Shown: piece by piece, positions 1 to 10,938 of the stretch
Position numbering within the stretch: the first letter of the stretch is position 1
Layout: each line of letters begins with the position of its first letter
Assembly: GCA_900073065.1 (NCBI GenBank)
Contig: FJOG01000024.1
Location: 172,630-236,629 of the forward strand
Origin: Phialocephala subalpina
Taxonomy: Eukaryota; Ascomycota; Leotiomycetes; Helotiales; Mollisiaceae
Direction: 5' to 3'
Length of the DNA: 64,000 bases
Notes under the pieces: generated by a model
The model's database searches: none
What the model was told of the DNA's origin: nothing
What the model saw: only the letters and a program-made list of their open reading frames with translations
Program-made: the position numbers and the translations under genes

Positions 1-293
1 ATACTCCTCAACTCGAGACATCGCAATACGCCTGCCACGATCAGGCCGTCCTTAGGGTCTATCAGACCTGTTTCATAGAGGCATAGTAGAGGGTAGAGGA
101 GATACTGGGTTAAATCCATAATGGAGAATGTCCGGTGGTTCTTCTCGAAAACGCAAAACCAACTACGATCTGCCGCGACAGCGACAGCAGTGGCAACGCA
201 CTCAGTATAGTTTATTGTTGATACTTATACCTTTTATTCTCAAGTCAATGCGTTTGGACTACTATGTGCTACGTTCGCAGGTACAGAGGGTGT
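1..293. other. No supported gene at left edge
   Basis: No convincing coding signal was found. The window edge may hold the 3' untranslated part of the minus-strand gene that ends at 294. Confidence 0.4.
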
Positions 294-1093
294 CTAATAC
301 CCGATATTATCTCCTCTTGGTGTTCCCACTGGTTCGGACTTTTCCACCTCCTCAACCATCACCCACATTCCTCTTAGTCTGACTTCGCCCTCTATCCGCC
401 CTGCCACTCCAATTCCTTTCTCTTGGATGACATCTGTAACAACCTTTTTGTTGTTATAATCCCAGACCCGATCGCTCTTATCGACGTTGGAAGGCTTTCC
501 CATCATCCACAAGGCAAAGTGGTGTTCAGGACCGTGACCCTCCTCTGCCAAATAATCGTCTGTTGGCAAATAGTCTCACCGTCGATAAGCAGGATGTCGT
601 GATGTGTAGGAAACCTTTTGATCCAATCCACGACCGCATCTGTCACAGCTTGAGGATCCAGCGCTGCTTGAGTACCAAACGCTGCCTGTATATCATCCGA
701 TAGTTGTGCATCCTTCCCAAGTTGTGCATTATCCGCTGCTTGAGCCTGCTTTCTGGATGGAGTATGTTTCGCTACGTTCATACCTGCCGCCTCCTGGGTC
801 TTCTTCGCTGCCCTGGCATTCTTCACTACTCGACCGGGTTTTGGCATCGTGAACACTTTTGCTTGTGGGATGCTCTGATTGCTGTCTTGCTCTGGGCCGT
901 TTGGCAAAGACGTTCGAGAACTTCCGCGGCGGGATAAGGATGGTCGTGAACTCGTAGTCTCTATGGACTCGGGAGTTTGCAACTGTACGGGGGACATTAC
1001 TGATTGAGGGCTCGGTTCGCCCATCTGGATTGACGATGTTGGCCTTGTTGAAGGATTTTGTGGCGCATCTTTGTGGACTCGGCGTGTTGTCAT
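294..1093 (-). CDS. Hypothetical Ala/Gln-rich protein, frame shifted near 3' end
   Basis: Function not recognised. The start at 1093 has a good context (ttcacaATGACA). The first frame runs to a stop at 503 and encodes a Ser/Pro/Thr-rich N-terminal half, then an Ala/Gln-rich stretch (about residues 100-160), then an ordered-looking segment ending DILLIDGE. A second frame (569 to 294) carries on with folded-looking sequence (PTDDYLAEEGHGPEHHFALW). The two overlap near 560-580. A GTGAG...CAG lies at the junction but would make an intron of only about 20 nt, too short. A frameshift, either real or from assembly, is therefore the simplest reading. No signal peptide or membrane segment is seen. Confidence 0.4.
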
Positions 1094-1954
1094 TGTGAAG
1101 TTGATCCTGATGATATCCAATTGTTGAGACCATATTGCTGTTGATCAGGGATGGTTGAAGGCGCTTCGAGTTGATGGATTGATGGAAACCATCATATCTT
1201 TTGGTGGAAGCCACGAGTAGTGCACTTCATAGTTTTGAATTTTCTTCTGGGAAAGAGCGCACCTACGAAAGTAGCACGGAAGTTGCGAAAGGGCAGTCGC
1301 ACCTACCCTCTCTGTTGGTGTGCAGAATAATCGATGCAGAACGTGAAATTTTCCTGCCTTCCCTGGGTTTTTGAAAACGAAAATAGAGCTCAAATTCGAG
1401 AAATCTTCGAAGAGAGGTTTGGAAAGATCATAAGACAGAGCAGACTTGACTCTCCGCCTGTTATCCCAAGTCGTGATGAATGTACCTGAGTCGATGGTAC
1501 TTCGGTGTGCTCTGCAGTGTTGAGGAAGATTGCAATTTTTTGCTTTCTTCGACCTTGGAGCTGTAGCCTGGGGCTTCAGAGTTTCTGTTCCCATTCTGTT
1601 GATACAGAGCGAACAGGCCAGGAATACATGTATATGAAGCTACAAAGGCACAGAGATCTTTGGCTACTAGCACTCAATTTTGTCACAGGGAATTTATCAC
1701 AGCCAAAATATTGCAAAGCTTAGGTAGTAAGGATATGTGTCTAGCAGCCTGGCAGTCCAGCAGACGAAGTTTTCAAAATAATGATTTCAAAGAATGGCGT
1801 TTTCGAGGATGTGCTTAAGCCACGTCCCTAATCTTGCTAGTTGCCCAAAGACTTTGGAAGGAGATCTTTTCAAAACAACGAGGGGTAACTACTTTCATTC
1901 ATTAGTCCGGAGCCCTGAGTTTGGCGATGCTCGTTGACTGTCAGGGGCTCGCTT
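1094..1954. other. Intergenic, no supported gene
   Basis: A 149-codon minus frame (1594-1145) is open, but it has no recognisable domain, odd composition and no clear splice partners. It was not called as a gene. Confidence 0.4.
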
Positions 1955-2420
1955 ACGAGCCTGCGGANNNNNNNNNNNNNNNNNNNNNNNNNNNNNNNNN
2001 NNNNNNNNNNNNNNNNNNNNNNNNNNNNNNNNNNNNNNNNNNNNNNNNNNNNNNNNNNNNNNNNNNNNNNNNNNNNNNNNNNNNNNNNNNNNNNNNNNNN
2101 NNNNNNNNNNNNNNNNNNNNNNNNNNNNNNNNNNNNNNNNNNNNNNNNNNNNNNNNNNNNNNNNNNNNNNNNNNNNNNNNNNNNNNNNNNNNNNNNNNNN
2201 NNNNNNNNNNNNNNNNNNNNNNNNNNNNNNNNNNNNNNNNNNNNNNNNNNNNNNNNNNNNNNNNNNNNNNNNNNNNNNNNNNNNNNNNNNNNNNNNNNNN
2301 NNNNNNNNNNNNNNNNNNNNNNNNNNNNNNNNNNNNNNNNNNNNNNNNNNNNNNNNNNNNNNNNNNNNNNNNNNNNNNNNNNNNNNNNNGTAAAACACAG
2401 ACTTTTGTCCGCAGGCTCGT
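1955..2420. repeat. 13-nt inverted repeat bracketing an assembly gap
   Basis: ACGAGCCTGCGGA at 1955-1967 ends exactly at the first N, and its perfect reverse complement lies at 2408-2420, 18 nt after the last N. This suggests the gap falls within a palindromic or terminal-inverted-repeat element that the assembler could not resolve. Confidence 0.6.
1968..2389. other. Assembly gap (422 N)
   Basis: Run of N. Open frames that cross it are artefacts. Confidence 0.99.
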
Positions 2421-2809
2421 TAGGGTGTCTTCAGGGGGATAATGCAAAATTGTGACGAAAGCCTTTCCTTGTGGCAAAACCATCCTTATCCGATTGATAC
2501 GATGACTTGAAGTCTCGAATCCTAATAGCATCATCTAATGATTTAACATATAATCATGGTTTATCAAATAAGCGCAATATGATTGGAGGATCTCCGTTTT
2601 TCCCCGCAATCTCTATCTCGCGCGATTGGCCGGCATTTGCCCACCTGCCGGACTGGGTCATGACGGGAGTGTCGTTCCTATCAAGCTTCCTGACCTGGTT
2701 TACTTCATCCAGTCATGAGGGCGATGGACATTGTCTACATAAAAGCCATGCCCAGAAATTTTGGAGCCGCTTCGATGTCAATTCTCGTCGGTGACAGTAT
2801 TGAAAAAGA
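2421..2809. promoter_or_regulatory. Upstream region of the M28 peptidase gene
   Basis: About 390 bp with no coding signal, presumed to hold the promoter and 5' untranslated region of the peptidase at 2810. No individual site could be assigned. Confidence 0.35.
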
Positions 2810-4596
2810 ATGGCATCAATTCGATCTCTTGCTTTTCTTTGTGGCGCAGTACATTTGACTTTTGCTCAAGAAGCATATACTTTCACCCCTTCATCGATTT
2901 TGATTGGAAGCAATGGATTCGTAAATTGGGGAGCTGGAGCATTCCCACAAGCAAGCGTAGGTACACCGTTGGTACCTCAATCCACAGACCTCGAAACACT
3001 CGCGCTGCTTCAGCAAATGGACCCCAATCGCATCCAATCGACCATCCAGACACTCGTCAACTTTGGCACAAGACACACGGCTTCGGATACCACAAGTCCT
3101 ACTAGGGGGATCGGTGCGGCTCGAAATTGGCTGCTGAACGAGATGACTGAGCTCGCCAAACCTTCGAATGGAGCGATGAATGTCTCGATGCCGTGCTACC
3201 AACAGGCAGCATCCCCTGCTCACGGAATGCCGATCGCAGCTCAGGTGTGCAACGTTCAGGTTGAGATCAAGGGTTTTGTAGATGCGAACAGGACGTATGT
3301 CTACACTGGACATTATGATTCAAGAAGATTGAACAACAGCGATTACACTGGCGATGCCCCCGGAGCAGACGACAATGCCAGCGCGGTAGCGATCGCTCTA
3401 GAGATGATCCGCATTTTGGCACCTGCGGTTTCCAAGTCGCCTCCAGCAGCGACCATCATAATTGCAGCGGTTGCAGGAGAAGAGCAAGGTCTTTATGGCA
3501 GCAATTTCCTTGCTCAAACACGTGAGCTTTCAATCTATTACTTGACGAAGACAGCGTTCTCAATCTCCCAGCCTTGTCGGGACAATTCCAGGCTGAAATA
3601 GGCTGGAATGGGCATCTCGACCAATGAAAGTCTTGATAGTAGAATTTTGTGGACTAGAAACTCCTTCCAAGGCTGGGAGATTGGAAGGGCTGGATGGAGG
3701 AGACGCCTTCTAACGCATTGCAGTGAAAAACGCATCCGTCAACGTCCAAGCCAACTTCAACGACGACATCGTCGGCAGTGGCTCCAACGTTCCCTTCTCG
3801 CCTCAAAACCAGCACACCATCCGAATATTCGGCGCCGGAACGGACTATTTGACCATCAATTCGTCAATCATCAAAGAGATCATCAGCACCGGCTACCAAG
3901 ACGACACTCCCTCTCGCCATCTCGGTCGCTACGTCCAAGAAGTAAACGCCGGTGCTTCGTCTGTAACAGAAATGGATGTAGCACTAATCTACAAACCAGA
4001 CCGGTTCTTTCGCGGCGGAGACCACGAATCTTTCCTCTCCGTCGGATTCCCTGCGGTCCGCTTTACCGAGCCCCAAGAAGACTTCTATCATCAGCACCAG
4101 GATCCTCGTGTCCAGGATGGAGTGACTTACGGTGATGAGATCGAGTATGTGGATTTCGAGTATACGGCGAGGGTGGGGAAGGTGAACCTATTGAGCTTGT
4201 GGAGTATTGCCAATGCGCCTGCGACACCGAGCAACTTTACTTACGATACGAACATCGGATTTCTCGCTGACAGCTTGGACACACCGCCAAGCTATCTAGA
4301 GAACATTATCAAGCTGTACTGGGACGTTGAGAACGATCCATTGTTGGCGTACTATGAGGTCGTCTGGAGACCGATGGCGAGTCAGCAGGTAGGTGAACCC
4401 CCGAGGTGCAGGTGGGGAGAAGAGAACTGAGAAACTTTCATAGTGGACGCATATGCTGAATGTAGGACTGTCCAATACAACAATCATTCCAGTGAGCAAG
4501 GACAATGCAGTGTTTGGGTTGAGAGCTGTTGGCAAAGACGGGAAGAAGAGTCCAGCAACATATGCACTTGCCGTTGCATCGCAATACTTTGGCTAG
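2810..4596 (+). CDS. Secreted M28-family zinc aminopeptidase
   Basis: Three exons (2810-3521, 3724-4388, 4444-4596) give 509 aa. An N-terminal signal peptide (MASIRSLAFLCGAVHLTFAQ) sends it out of the cell, where M28 enzymes trim peptides from the N-terminus. Co-catalytic zinc ligands are visible: H and D in GHYD, D in APGADDN, the E-E pair in AGEEQGLYGS and D in FNDDIVG. A late His in DFYHQHQDP probably completes the site. The C-terminal exon encodes a typical beta domain ending VGKDGKKSPATYAL. Intron 1 (3522-3723, 202 nt) is four times the usual length because it carries an inverted-repeat element. Intron 2 (4389-4443) has a TAG acceptor. Frames join cleanly and no lesion is seen. Confidence 0.9.
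3552..3692. repeat. Inverted-repeat element inside M28 intron 1 (copy A)
   Basis: CAATCTCCCAGCCTTG at 3561-3576 has a perfect 16-nt reverse complement at 3668-3683. The similarity extends outward to CAGC at 3552 and GCTG ending 3692, giving an element of about 141 bp. Removing it would leave an ordinary intron of about 61 nt that keeps its own donor (GTGAGC) and CTAAC...CAG acceptor. It therefore seems inserted into an existing intron. Confidence 0.85.
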
Positions 4597-5087
4597 CGAG
4601 ACGTGTGAGATTGAGTTGTACAGTACGCGACAACATGCGACGAACTGAATCAATTGGCTTCTTGTTGTTGCCAAAACATAAGAGAAGCAAAGCTTTTCCG
4701 AATCTGTTGATGCCAAGACCTCAGAGCTGCGTAAGCACTGAATGATTCTCCGATCTATCTTCAAAAGCTATCGCTATCGCTATCGTGAGATGTGACTGAC
4801 CTTGACTCTATAGACCCGTGATATCAATACTGACAATCAAGGCAGCATAATTGACGTAGAGGTCGTGTTTGAAGCCTGTGCCGCAAGCTAAAGGAGGCTG
4901 AAGGCGAGTCTAGATCCGTTACCGAGATTCGGGGCAGCTGACCCCTTACTAGCTCGGCTAGCACTCGCCTCCTGCGGAAGTAGTCTCCCTACAACCCTCA
5001 ACACTGGAATATAAGACTTAAGACCTCCCGTCCACGATCATCGAATTGGTACATTGGGTGGTAACACAATCATTGAACAATTGCAAC
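4597..5087. other. Intergenic, no gene seen
   Basis: Holds the peptidase 3' region and the kinase-like gene's upstream region. A short (gctatc)n-type run lies near 4768-4786. Confidence 0.5.
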
Positions 5088-6083
5088 ATGGACAGGTTAT
5101 TGTTACAGCAGATCAGCACATCCACTCTCAACCACGCCACGAAAGCGAAAAAGCCCCCAGCTGACGAGGCGAGACGCCTCGGAGCGGACAGAGACTTAAA
5201 CGAACAAACGACGAACCGGGAAGGAAGAGACAACCTAGACGACAGAGCAGAGACCCCGGAAGAGAAATGCTACCCGCTTCTCGGCGAAGGCTACACAGCA
5301 AAGATCTATCGCATCCCCAACTCCGAAAGGTTCATCAAGCTCTACCCCATCGAAAACGAGAAACATTTCCTCGCCGAAAAAGCAGCATATGAACTCCTCT
5401 CTGCCAACTCCCCACCGCCTAACATCCCGACATACTATGGAACTTCATCCGATTTCCCACTAGGGATGGTACTTTCTCGAGCTGATCGTGGAGACGCGTA
5501 CGAATACCTCTACCGAGCTCGACGAATGGGACCCATGCCCACGAAGAAAGACTTCTATCGCTGGGCGAAACAGGCTGCGCAAGCACTCGACTACGCGCAT
5601 TCCCTCCACATCATGCATGCAGACATCCACCTTGTCAACTTTCTCCTCACTTCTTCTCCCACTACCCCATCTCAGCTCGACCTCTAAATTGTAGATTGGG
5701 CAGGCGCGACTATCAACGGCTCGAAATCCGTCTCTTGGTACCGCATCACGCACCAGCTCTGGGATTCCGATCGGAAAGAACGTGACGAGGAAGGGAAGAA
5801 GATTGATATGCAGATCAACGCTAGGAGTGAGATCTTCGCGCTGGGAAGTGCGATTTACCACATGGTGGGAGGAAATGATCTTTGGGGAGGAGAGTTGGAG
5901 CAGAAGAGGGATAGAGATGAGATCGTGAGGAGGTTGAAAGCACAAGAGATGCCAGGGACGGAGGAATTGGTGTGTTTGGGGAGTGTGGTGAAGCGGTGCT
6001 GGGCGGTGGAGTTCGCGGGGATGGATGATGTGGTGAAGGCGATTGAGGACGAGGAAAGGGAAGATGAGCAGAATGATGGTTGA
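5088..6083 (+). pseudogene. Protein kinase-like gene with in-frame TAA
   Basis: An open frame starting at ATG 5088 (an in-frame upstream ATG is at 5046) is cut by TAA at 5685-5687 and then continues in the same frame to 6083. It has a glycine-loop-like GEGYTAKIYRI, IKLYP as the lysine strand, a catalytic loop HADIHLVNFLL (HxDxxxxN) before the stop, and VDWAGA (DFG equivalent) three codons after it. It ends with a helical ARSEIFALGSAIYHM block. An intron cannot remove the stop without also removing the VNFLL segment, and no good donor exists. The gene is either freshly inactivated (for example CAA or AAA to TAA), read through, or affected by a base error. Aminoglycoside-phosphotransferase-like folds are the alternative to a true protein kinase. 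Confidence 0.7.
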
Positions 6084-6484
6084 GATAGAGCGCTTTGCGA
6101 TGAAGCTGACAATCGTGAAATACCCTGAGACAATGCATAGACAGTCAAATTGACGACATGTGCTTGGAAACGACGTTGATCAATAAAATTGTCACAACTG
6201 ACTTGGGACATCGTGTGACAGTGTTCAGCAAAACCCAGGACGTGACAGGACAGCGTGCCAGTCCGCGCTCAGCGCCGCTGCAAGCTCAGAAACTCCACCC
6301 ACAACAAAGTCTAGAAGCATATCGCCTGCAAAGGGGTATCGTATCGCGTCGTATCGTCGTAAGTGTCCGCATCGTACAAGATCTCGTTGTCAATCCACCT
6401 TCTCCTTGATCCAAGTCGGCAGAAAGTCATCCTCCATTCTCAAAAATCAATCTCTGAGCTCTTCCCGGATACAATTAGCCCAAA
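6084..6484. promoter_or_regulatory. Upstream region of a small ORF
   Basis: Pyrimidine-rich leader (6400-6484) typical of a fungal 5' untranslated region precedes the ATG at 6485. No other feature found. Confidence 0.3.
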
Positions 6485-6640
6485 ATGGCGAACACGATCA
6501 GAAAGCTGCAAATCGCGAGCGTGCCGACGATCAGCAAGGCAGCAGCAAATGCCTTGAAAATTCTGGACGAAGAGGTGTCTTCTGGACCGGAAATTGAAGG
6601 CCTTCGACGTAAACGACGTGCGGTGACGAAAGTGCCGTAG
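6485..6640 (+). CDS. Small basic hypothetical protein (51 aa)
   Basis: The ATG sits in a near-ideal fungal context (gcccaaaATGGCG) behind a CT/CA-rich leader. The frame MANTIRKLQIASVPTISKAA... ends in a basic RRKRRAVTKVP tail and has no cysteines. The N-terminal amphipathic, acid-free stretch could be a mitochondrial presequence, but that is inference. It may also be only the first exon of a longer gene. Function unknown. Confidence 0.35.
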   Translation: MANTIRKLQIASVPTISKAAANALKILDEEVSSGPEIEGLRRKRRAVTKVP

Positions 6641-7322
6641 GGTAGCCTTCTGAGATGATCGACTGGTTTCTCAACATCTTTCTCGGAGAAAGGTTTCGTT
6701 TCCTATGCTTTTGTCAGACCAAAGTTCAGGTAGGATGTGAAATCTGACAACATACTTCCTCGATCGTCATTGGGAGACTGAATTGCACTTCTCGGGTCTG
6801 CTTCTGCTGTTCTGCCATTGTTCAGATATCTGCTGGGGAATATTGACTCGAACTATGCAAGGATAGAGAAGATCTCAGGAGCGCATGTTGATGCCGATCG
6901 CATGGTGGCCCTGATATATACCAAAGGACGCCGTTAGCAAACCAAAACCCCATGCAGACACGTTAGATAAGGAAGTGAGGCAGTGATATCGCGATAGTGG
7001 CTGGATATGTTTCCCTGCATATGCATGCGACGTGGCTGAAACCCCTACTTCTCTCTGGACAACCACACTTCTCTCTAGATGCGACGATAAGAAATCCTCA
7101 ACAATGGCTTTGTTTGGACAAATCTCGTCGCAAAAAGCAATGCCGACACATCGAAGCGATGAACCCCACGCATGCAGAAATCGACAAGTGATATCGATCT
7201 CTTGAGCGGCCATGGATCTCTCAAGCTCCAAGGTCAACGGGTGCCAGCGCAATTTGGGCTGCGCTGGTACGAATAGGGGCTTTCGACATCGATGATAGCT
7301 CGAAGGTGCGCAGCTCGTACTG
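6641..7322. other. Intergenic, no supported gene
   Basis: A 168-codon minus frame (7381-6875) is open here, but it overlaps the 3' end of the 2EXR gene and shows no domain. Not called. Confidence 0.4.
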
Positions 7323-7960
7323 TTACTGTAGTGGTGTCCAGTCAGGACTGGACTTTCCTTGCTTTTTGCTTTTTTCCTCATGCGTCTTCAACTTCTTAAG
7401 CTTCTTCTCCATTTCCTTTAGGAGCTCGTTGACATATGACTGGGTTTTCTCTCCCTCCAGCTTATCGGACTCAGGCTCACAAGGAATGTTGTGGGGTACC
7501 AGCTCCATCTCACAGTTCGCGACGCGCTCTCCTTGGAGGACGACAATCTCATCGTTACCTTGGAGATACTTGACGTCTCTACTATTGAAATCTTCAGCCT
7601 GGATCCAGGAGAAAGGTAGACCCAGAGACGAGACTGCTTTCGGAAGAACTTGCTCTCCCCAGAATTCTATCGCCTCGAGTTGTAAAGTATCGATCCAATT
7701 CCTGTAATAGGTCTTCCGCTTCCCGGACTAACCAGCTGGGTATATACCTGCTCCATTGCAATTCGCCGTGAGGCACGACAGACACTGAAGAGTGATGGTT
7801 GTCGGTTCGCCAAAGGATGCTGTCTGCCATCGTACGCCCCGAGCAGTTTCAGAACCCGTGGGACATTCATAGCGAGGTTCCAAATCATGTCCTGCACTTC
7901 CGTCGGGAGCTTTGGAAACCCCGTGAAGAGCTGAAGTGGCTTTCGCTTCACCGTCATCAC
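7323..7960 (-). pseudogene. 2EXR-domain protein, frame broken near 7710
   Basis: The N-terminal block (FTGFPKLPTEVQDMIWNLA, then SLFSVCRASRRIAMEQVY) is the signature of the fungal 2EXR family, F-box-like proteins that occur in large paralogue sets. The expected continuation (YYRNWIDTLQLEAIEFW) is in another frame and runs on to a charged, coiled-coil-like Lys/Glu tail (ELLKEMEKKLKKLKTHEEK) that ends at 7323. A GTATAT...ACAG intron of 46 nt (7702-7747) was tested, but it leads into the wrong frame. A single-base frameshift near 7705-7725 therefore fits best. Confidence 0.65.
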
Positions 7961-8376
7961 AAATATACTGGGTAGGGGAGAACTTTGTATTCCGTATTTC
8001 CTCCTTCAACTTTCACTCACCAATGGTCCACAAGCCTTGCTCAGAGATTCTCCGCCTCCAGCATTGCCCCTTTCTCGCGTAGAGTATGTATGTCCGTATT
8101 CGAAGGATATCAAGGTAACTTCGCAGATGTCGTCGTCGTTCCCAACTACCAATATGATATAGCGGACTCCTGCTATAGCGCATCACGCTATTTGGGTATG
8201 TACCAACTGTCGGGTCTCGCGCGGAGTTACAAAGGGACCTTTTCCCTCTCCGAAATATTTAGCATAGCGACAATATTTTTCTTCGTCGAACGTCGGTCGT
8301 TTATTTCTTCTCGGAACCGCTTTGATATCAACAGCAAGTGCTTGCGTCATAGCGATAGGTTTCGAGCCCCTCCCAA

Positions 8377-8765
8377 CTAAAACCTGAAGGCGTCCGACTC
8401 GATGCAGCTCTTGCTGTTCCTGTATATAAAATCGACATCTGGATTCGTGTATATTGGGCGGTCGAAGTCGACGTACTTGCCACGCAGTTCCGGGCCCAAA
8501 GGCTTGTATATAGCAAGTCCAGTGGAGCGCGCCTCCTGGCAGACTGCGAGAATGGCCGGCGGGACGAGTTTCCGAGAGGACAACTGGTTTTGGATTGCGA
8601 TCAATAGGATGAACGGTACATAGAGAATCTGTTTGGTTGGTCTAGCTCTGGTCTCGCTTTGGGATTCTCGCAGATGCCGACAATTCTGGCAATGGACGAA
8701 GCATGCCGCCAAATGTTCTGTCGGATATGCGAGGGCAATCCAGGGAATCGTGGGAAGGAATCCAT
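8377..8765 (-). pseudogene. Second 2EXR-domain gene, frame broken
   Basis: ATG at 8765 opens with SFPRFPGLPSHIRQNIWRH, the 2EXR N-terminal signature, and stops after about 55 codons. The conserved second half (VPPAILAVCQEARSTGL, then RPIYTNPDVDFIY) is in another frame that ends at 8377. A 53-nt intron would join the frames (it ends at the CAG before ILYVPF), but its donor GTCGGC is poor and no branch site is clear. Frameshift and weak intron are both possible. The protein would be short for the family, so the 3' end may also be missing. Confidence 0.6.
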
Positions 8766-9481
8766 TTCTGGCATAGCAATTGGTTCGACGGTTGCGGCAA
8801 TTGGCCCAATTCAATTGGTGTTTCGATGTTCTTCGGGTCTGCGATGTTCGATGGAGATCCTTGAGAAGTCGTGGAACCTTTTTACGCGTACTGGTGGACG
8901 CGACGACCCGCTTTAATCGCGGTCACGTGTTTAGATTCATCAATGGATAGAATCAGACTTTGTATATCTGCCGAGGCTGCTACGACACAGGTTCCTTGTA
9001 GCGATTCGAATGTGTATTTAGTGAGTTCTCAGTTGTCAATGTGGCGGTAGAATATGAAGAATATCGAACAGGGACACAAGTCATAGCACGTTGCACTTCA
9101 CCCAGAACCAAGCAAACAACAAAGTCAACAATAACTGGAGTTCATATATCGAGCCCAGCCAGGGGGTATACAACACTCATCAGCCCAAAGCACACCCAGC
9201 CACTTCGTCTTCTCATCTCTCCCAAGTCCTCTATCCTTCCAGACACCCAACAAAAAGAAAATCCATCCATTTCCTATCCCATTCTCGAAATCTGTTCTTC
9301 CGAGTTTTGATCGCCACCAAACGACGATCCAGAAACAAGCATGCCAAACGCGCCGACGACCTTGCCGAATGAAATGGTAGCCGGGCCGGATATCTACATG
9401 CACTTTTTCATTCCTTCTTCCCTTTCCCATAGCTCATACCCAGACTCCCGTGTGATGAGATGTTGCTGAGAGGCGGTAAGA
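8766..9481. other. Intergenic, no supported gene
   Basis: Upstream region of the 2EXR gene and 3' region of the 91-aa gene. Open frames at 9041-9430 on both strands show no domain. Confidence 0.45.
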
Positions 9482-10055
9482 CTAGTACAGACCGACGGTG
9501 ATGTCACCGCGTACTCGTGCTGTGAGATGGACTTCTGCTTCGAGGTCGAGTTTGATACCGACCATGAGCGCAGCAGCTTTCAGATTTCCGTGCTCATCTG
9601 TTGCGCCCTTGAGGAGTCCGCCTAGTGACCATGTTAGTCAAGTTCAATTGATACTACGTGAGAAATAATGAAAAGGGTCATTGACGAGGATCGACGAAGA
9701 AGGAATCGGATGATTGAAGACGAAGAATGTGCTGGTTGAGTACTAGAAGGCAATCGGCCAAGTGGCTTGAAGACCATGAAAGGAGAGCACAAGAAACATA
9801 CCTGCAGGAGCGCGAAGGCTGTCTGATGAAGGAATACCGGCGTTCTGGAAGTTAGTGCTGAGGGCTTTGCGTCCGGTTTCCTCGGAGGGTGAGTAAGCGG
9901 CGTTGCCGGTGGTGCTGAAAGCTTGGCTGGGGTGGGATTTAGCAAGGGTTCATCATTGGAGGGTGGATACAGGGCTCGAAGGGGAGCCTCTTAGAAAGGA
10001 AATATACAGCAGAGATAGCTGAGAAGGGAGAAGAAGAAACTTACGTGGAAGACAT
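9482..10055 (-). CDS. Small conserved fungal protein (91 aa, three exons)
   Basis: Exons 10055-10045, 9926-9802 and 9621-9482 splice to 91 codons with all phases consistent. The first exon encodes only MSST (split codon), followed by a GTAAGT intron with CCCAG acceptor; the second intron is GTATGT...CTAG. The protein starts with a polar Ser/Thr-rich region containing PSEETGRKALSTNFQNAGIP and ends in a well-ordered GLLKGATDEHGNLKAAALMV ... EAEVHLTARVRGDITVGLY block. It looks like a conserved small cytosolic protein of unknown function; no signal peptide or membrane segment. Confidence 0.8.
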
Positions 10056-10938
10056 TGCTGGTGTTGGTCTGGAAGTGACTCTTTTAGGTGGGGTAGCGAA
10101 GGAAGCCGTGGTGGACTTTTTCGACTTCTGAGGAGTCGATCTTGGAGTTGTGTTTGGAGTGGTGGAAGGAGTTTTAGAGATCGGAGCAGGACCGAGATTG
10201 ATGGGCCAGGTGATAGTTGGTTTTTGTTGAAAGGAGAGAAGTGAAGATCAGATCTCGCCTGGAGAGCCTGTTGATTATATGGGATGAAGATGAAGTGAAG
10301 ATGAGGATGAAGATTACTTTTGGACTGAGCAGCAGGTCCGTTTTATATCTGTGTTCTGGAAGCATTCTGACTATTCGATATCGTGAACGTGCAAAATGCC
10401 ATAGCCGCGCAGCGACCATTGCGAAAACGATGGAGACTTCCAAACACACCCCAGGCATCTCAAGTATCATGCTCGAGATCTCGACGTGTTCACGTACGAT
10501 ATGAGAAAGGCTATCCTGGGTGTTGCTATCTTTCTCCACTCTGGCCGTCGGTATATTCTTGGCGGTTCTTGACAGACCTTAGGTTGGACCCTGAAGAAAG
10601 CTTTAGGTCCATGACCCCTTTGAAGATGGCCTTATTTCTGTTACAGAAGTGGTTAGGCGAGGAAAATCATCTGGTGATGCCGTCTTACCTGGTCTGTGTG
10701 TGCTGTTTCCAAAATTAATCCTAGACATCCCGCGACAATTTCACCCTTGCGAAGATCTTAAATATGACCACTTTTCTCCCCCGCATGAATTTCTTCGCGC
10801 TAGAAGAATTCCATCTTGCAACCACGTATGAACAGATTCCCAATCTTATCAGAATCCATTTTCACGAGCTATTGATTGCGTTCGACCGGAATCATATTCA
10901 CTCGCCGGGACTTCTCAGATTGACCACATTCAGCAAAT
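10056..10938. promoter_or_regulatory. Divergent intergenic region
   Basis: Lies between the minus 91-aa gene and the plus gene at 10939. The open frames in it are low-complexity or domainless; no gene was called. Confidence 0.4.

Noticed and set aside
545..590. A tiny intron joining the two frames of the first hypothetical gene
   Set aside because: Only about 20 nt long, below any known fungal intron.
1145..1594. 149-codon minus frame
   Set aside because: No domain, odd composition and no splice partner.
1895..2534. Long open frames crossing the first gap
   Set aside because: They consist mainly of N and have no real coding content.
5631..5694. An intron ending at TTGTAG to remove the kinase stop
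   Set aside because: The only donor (GTCAAC) is poor and its use would delete the VNFLL catalytic-loop segment.
7702..7747. 46-nt GTATAT...CAG intron to repair the first 2EXR gene
   Set aside because: It leads into the frame that stops at 7594, not the frame carrying the conserved second half.
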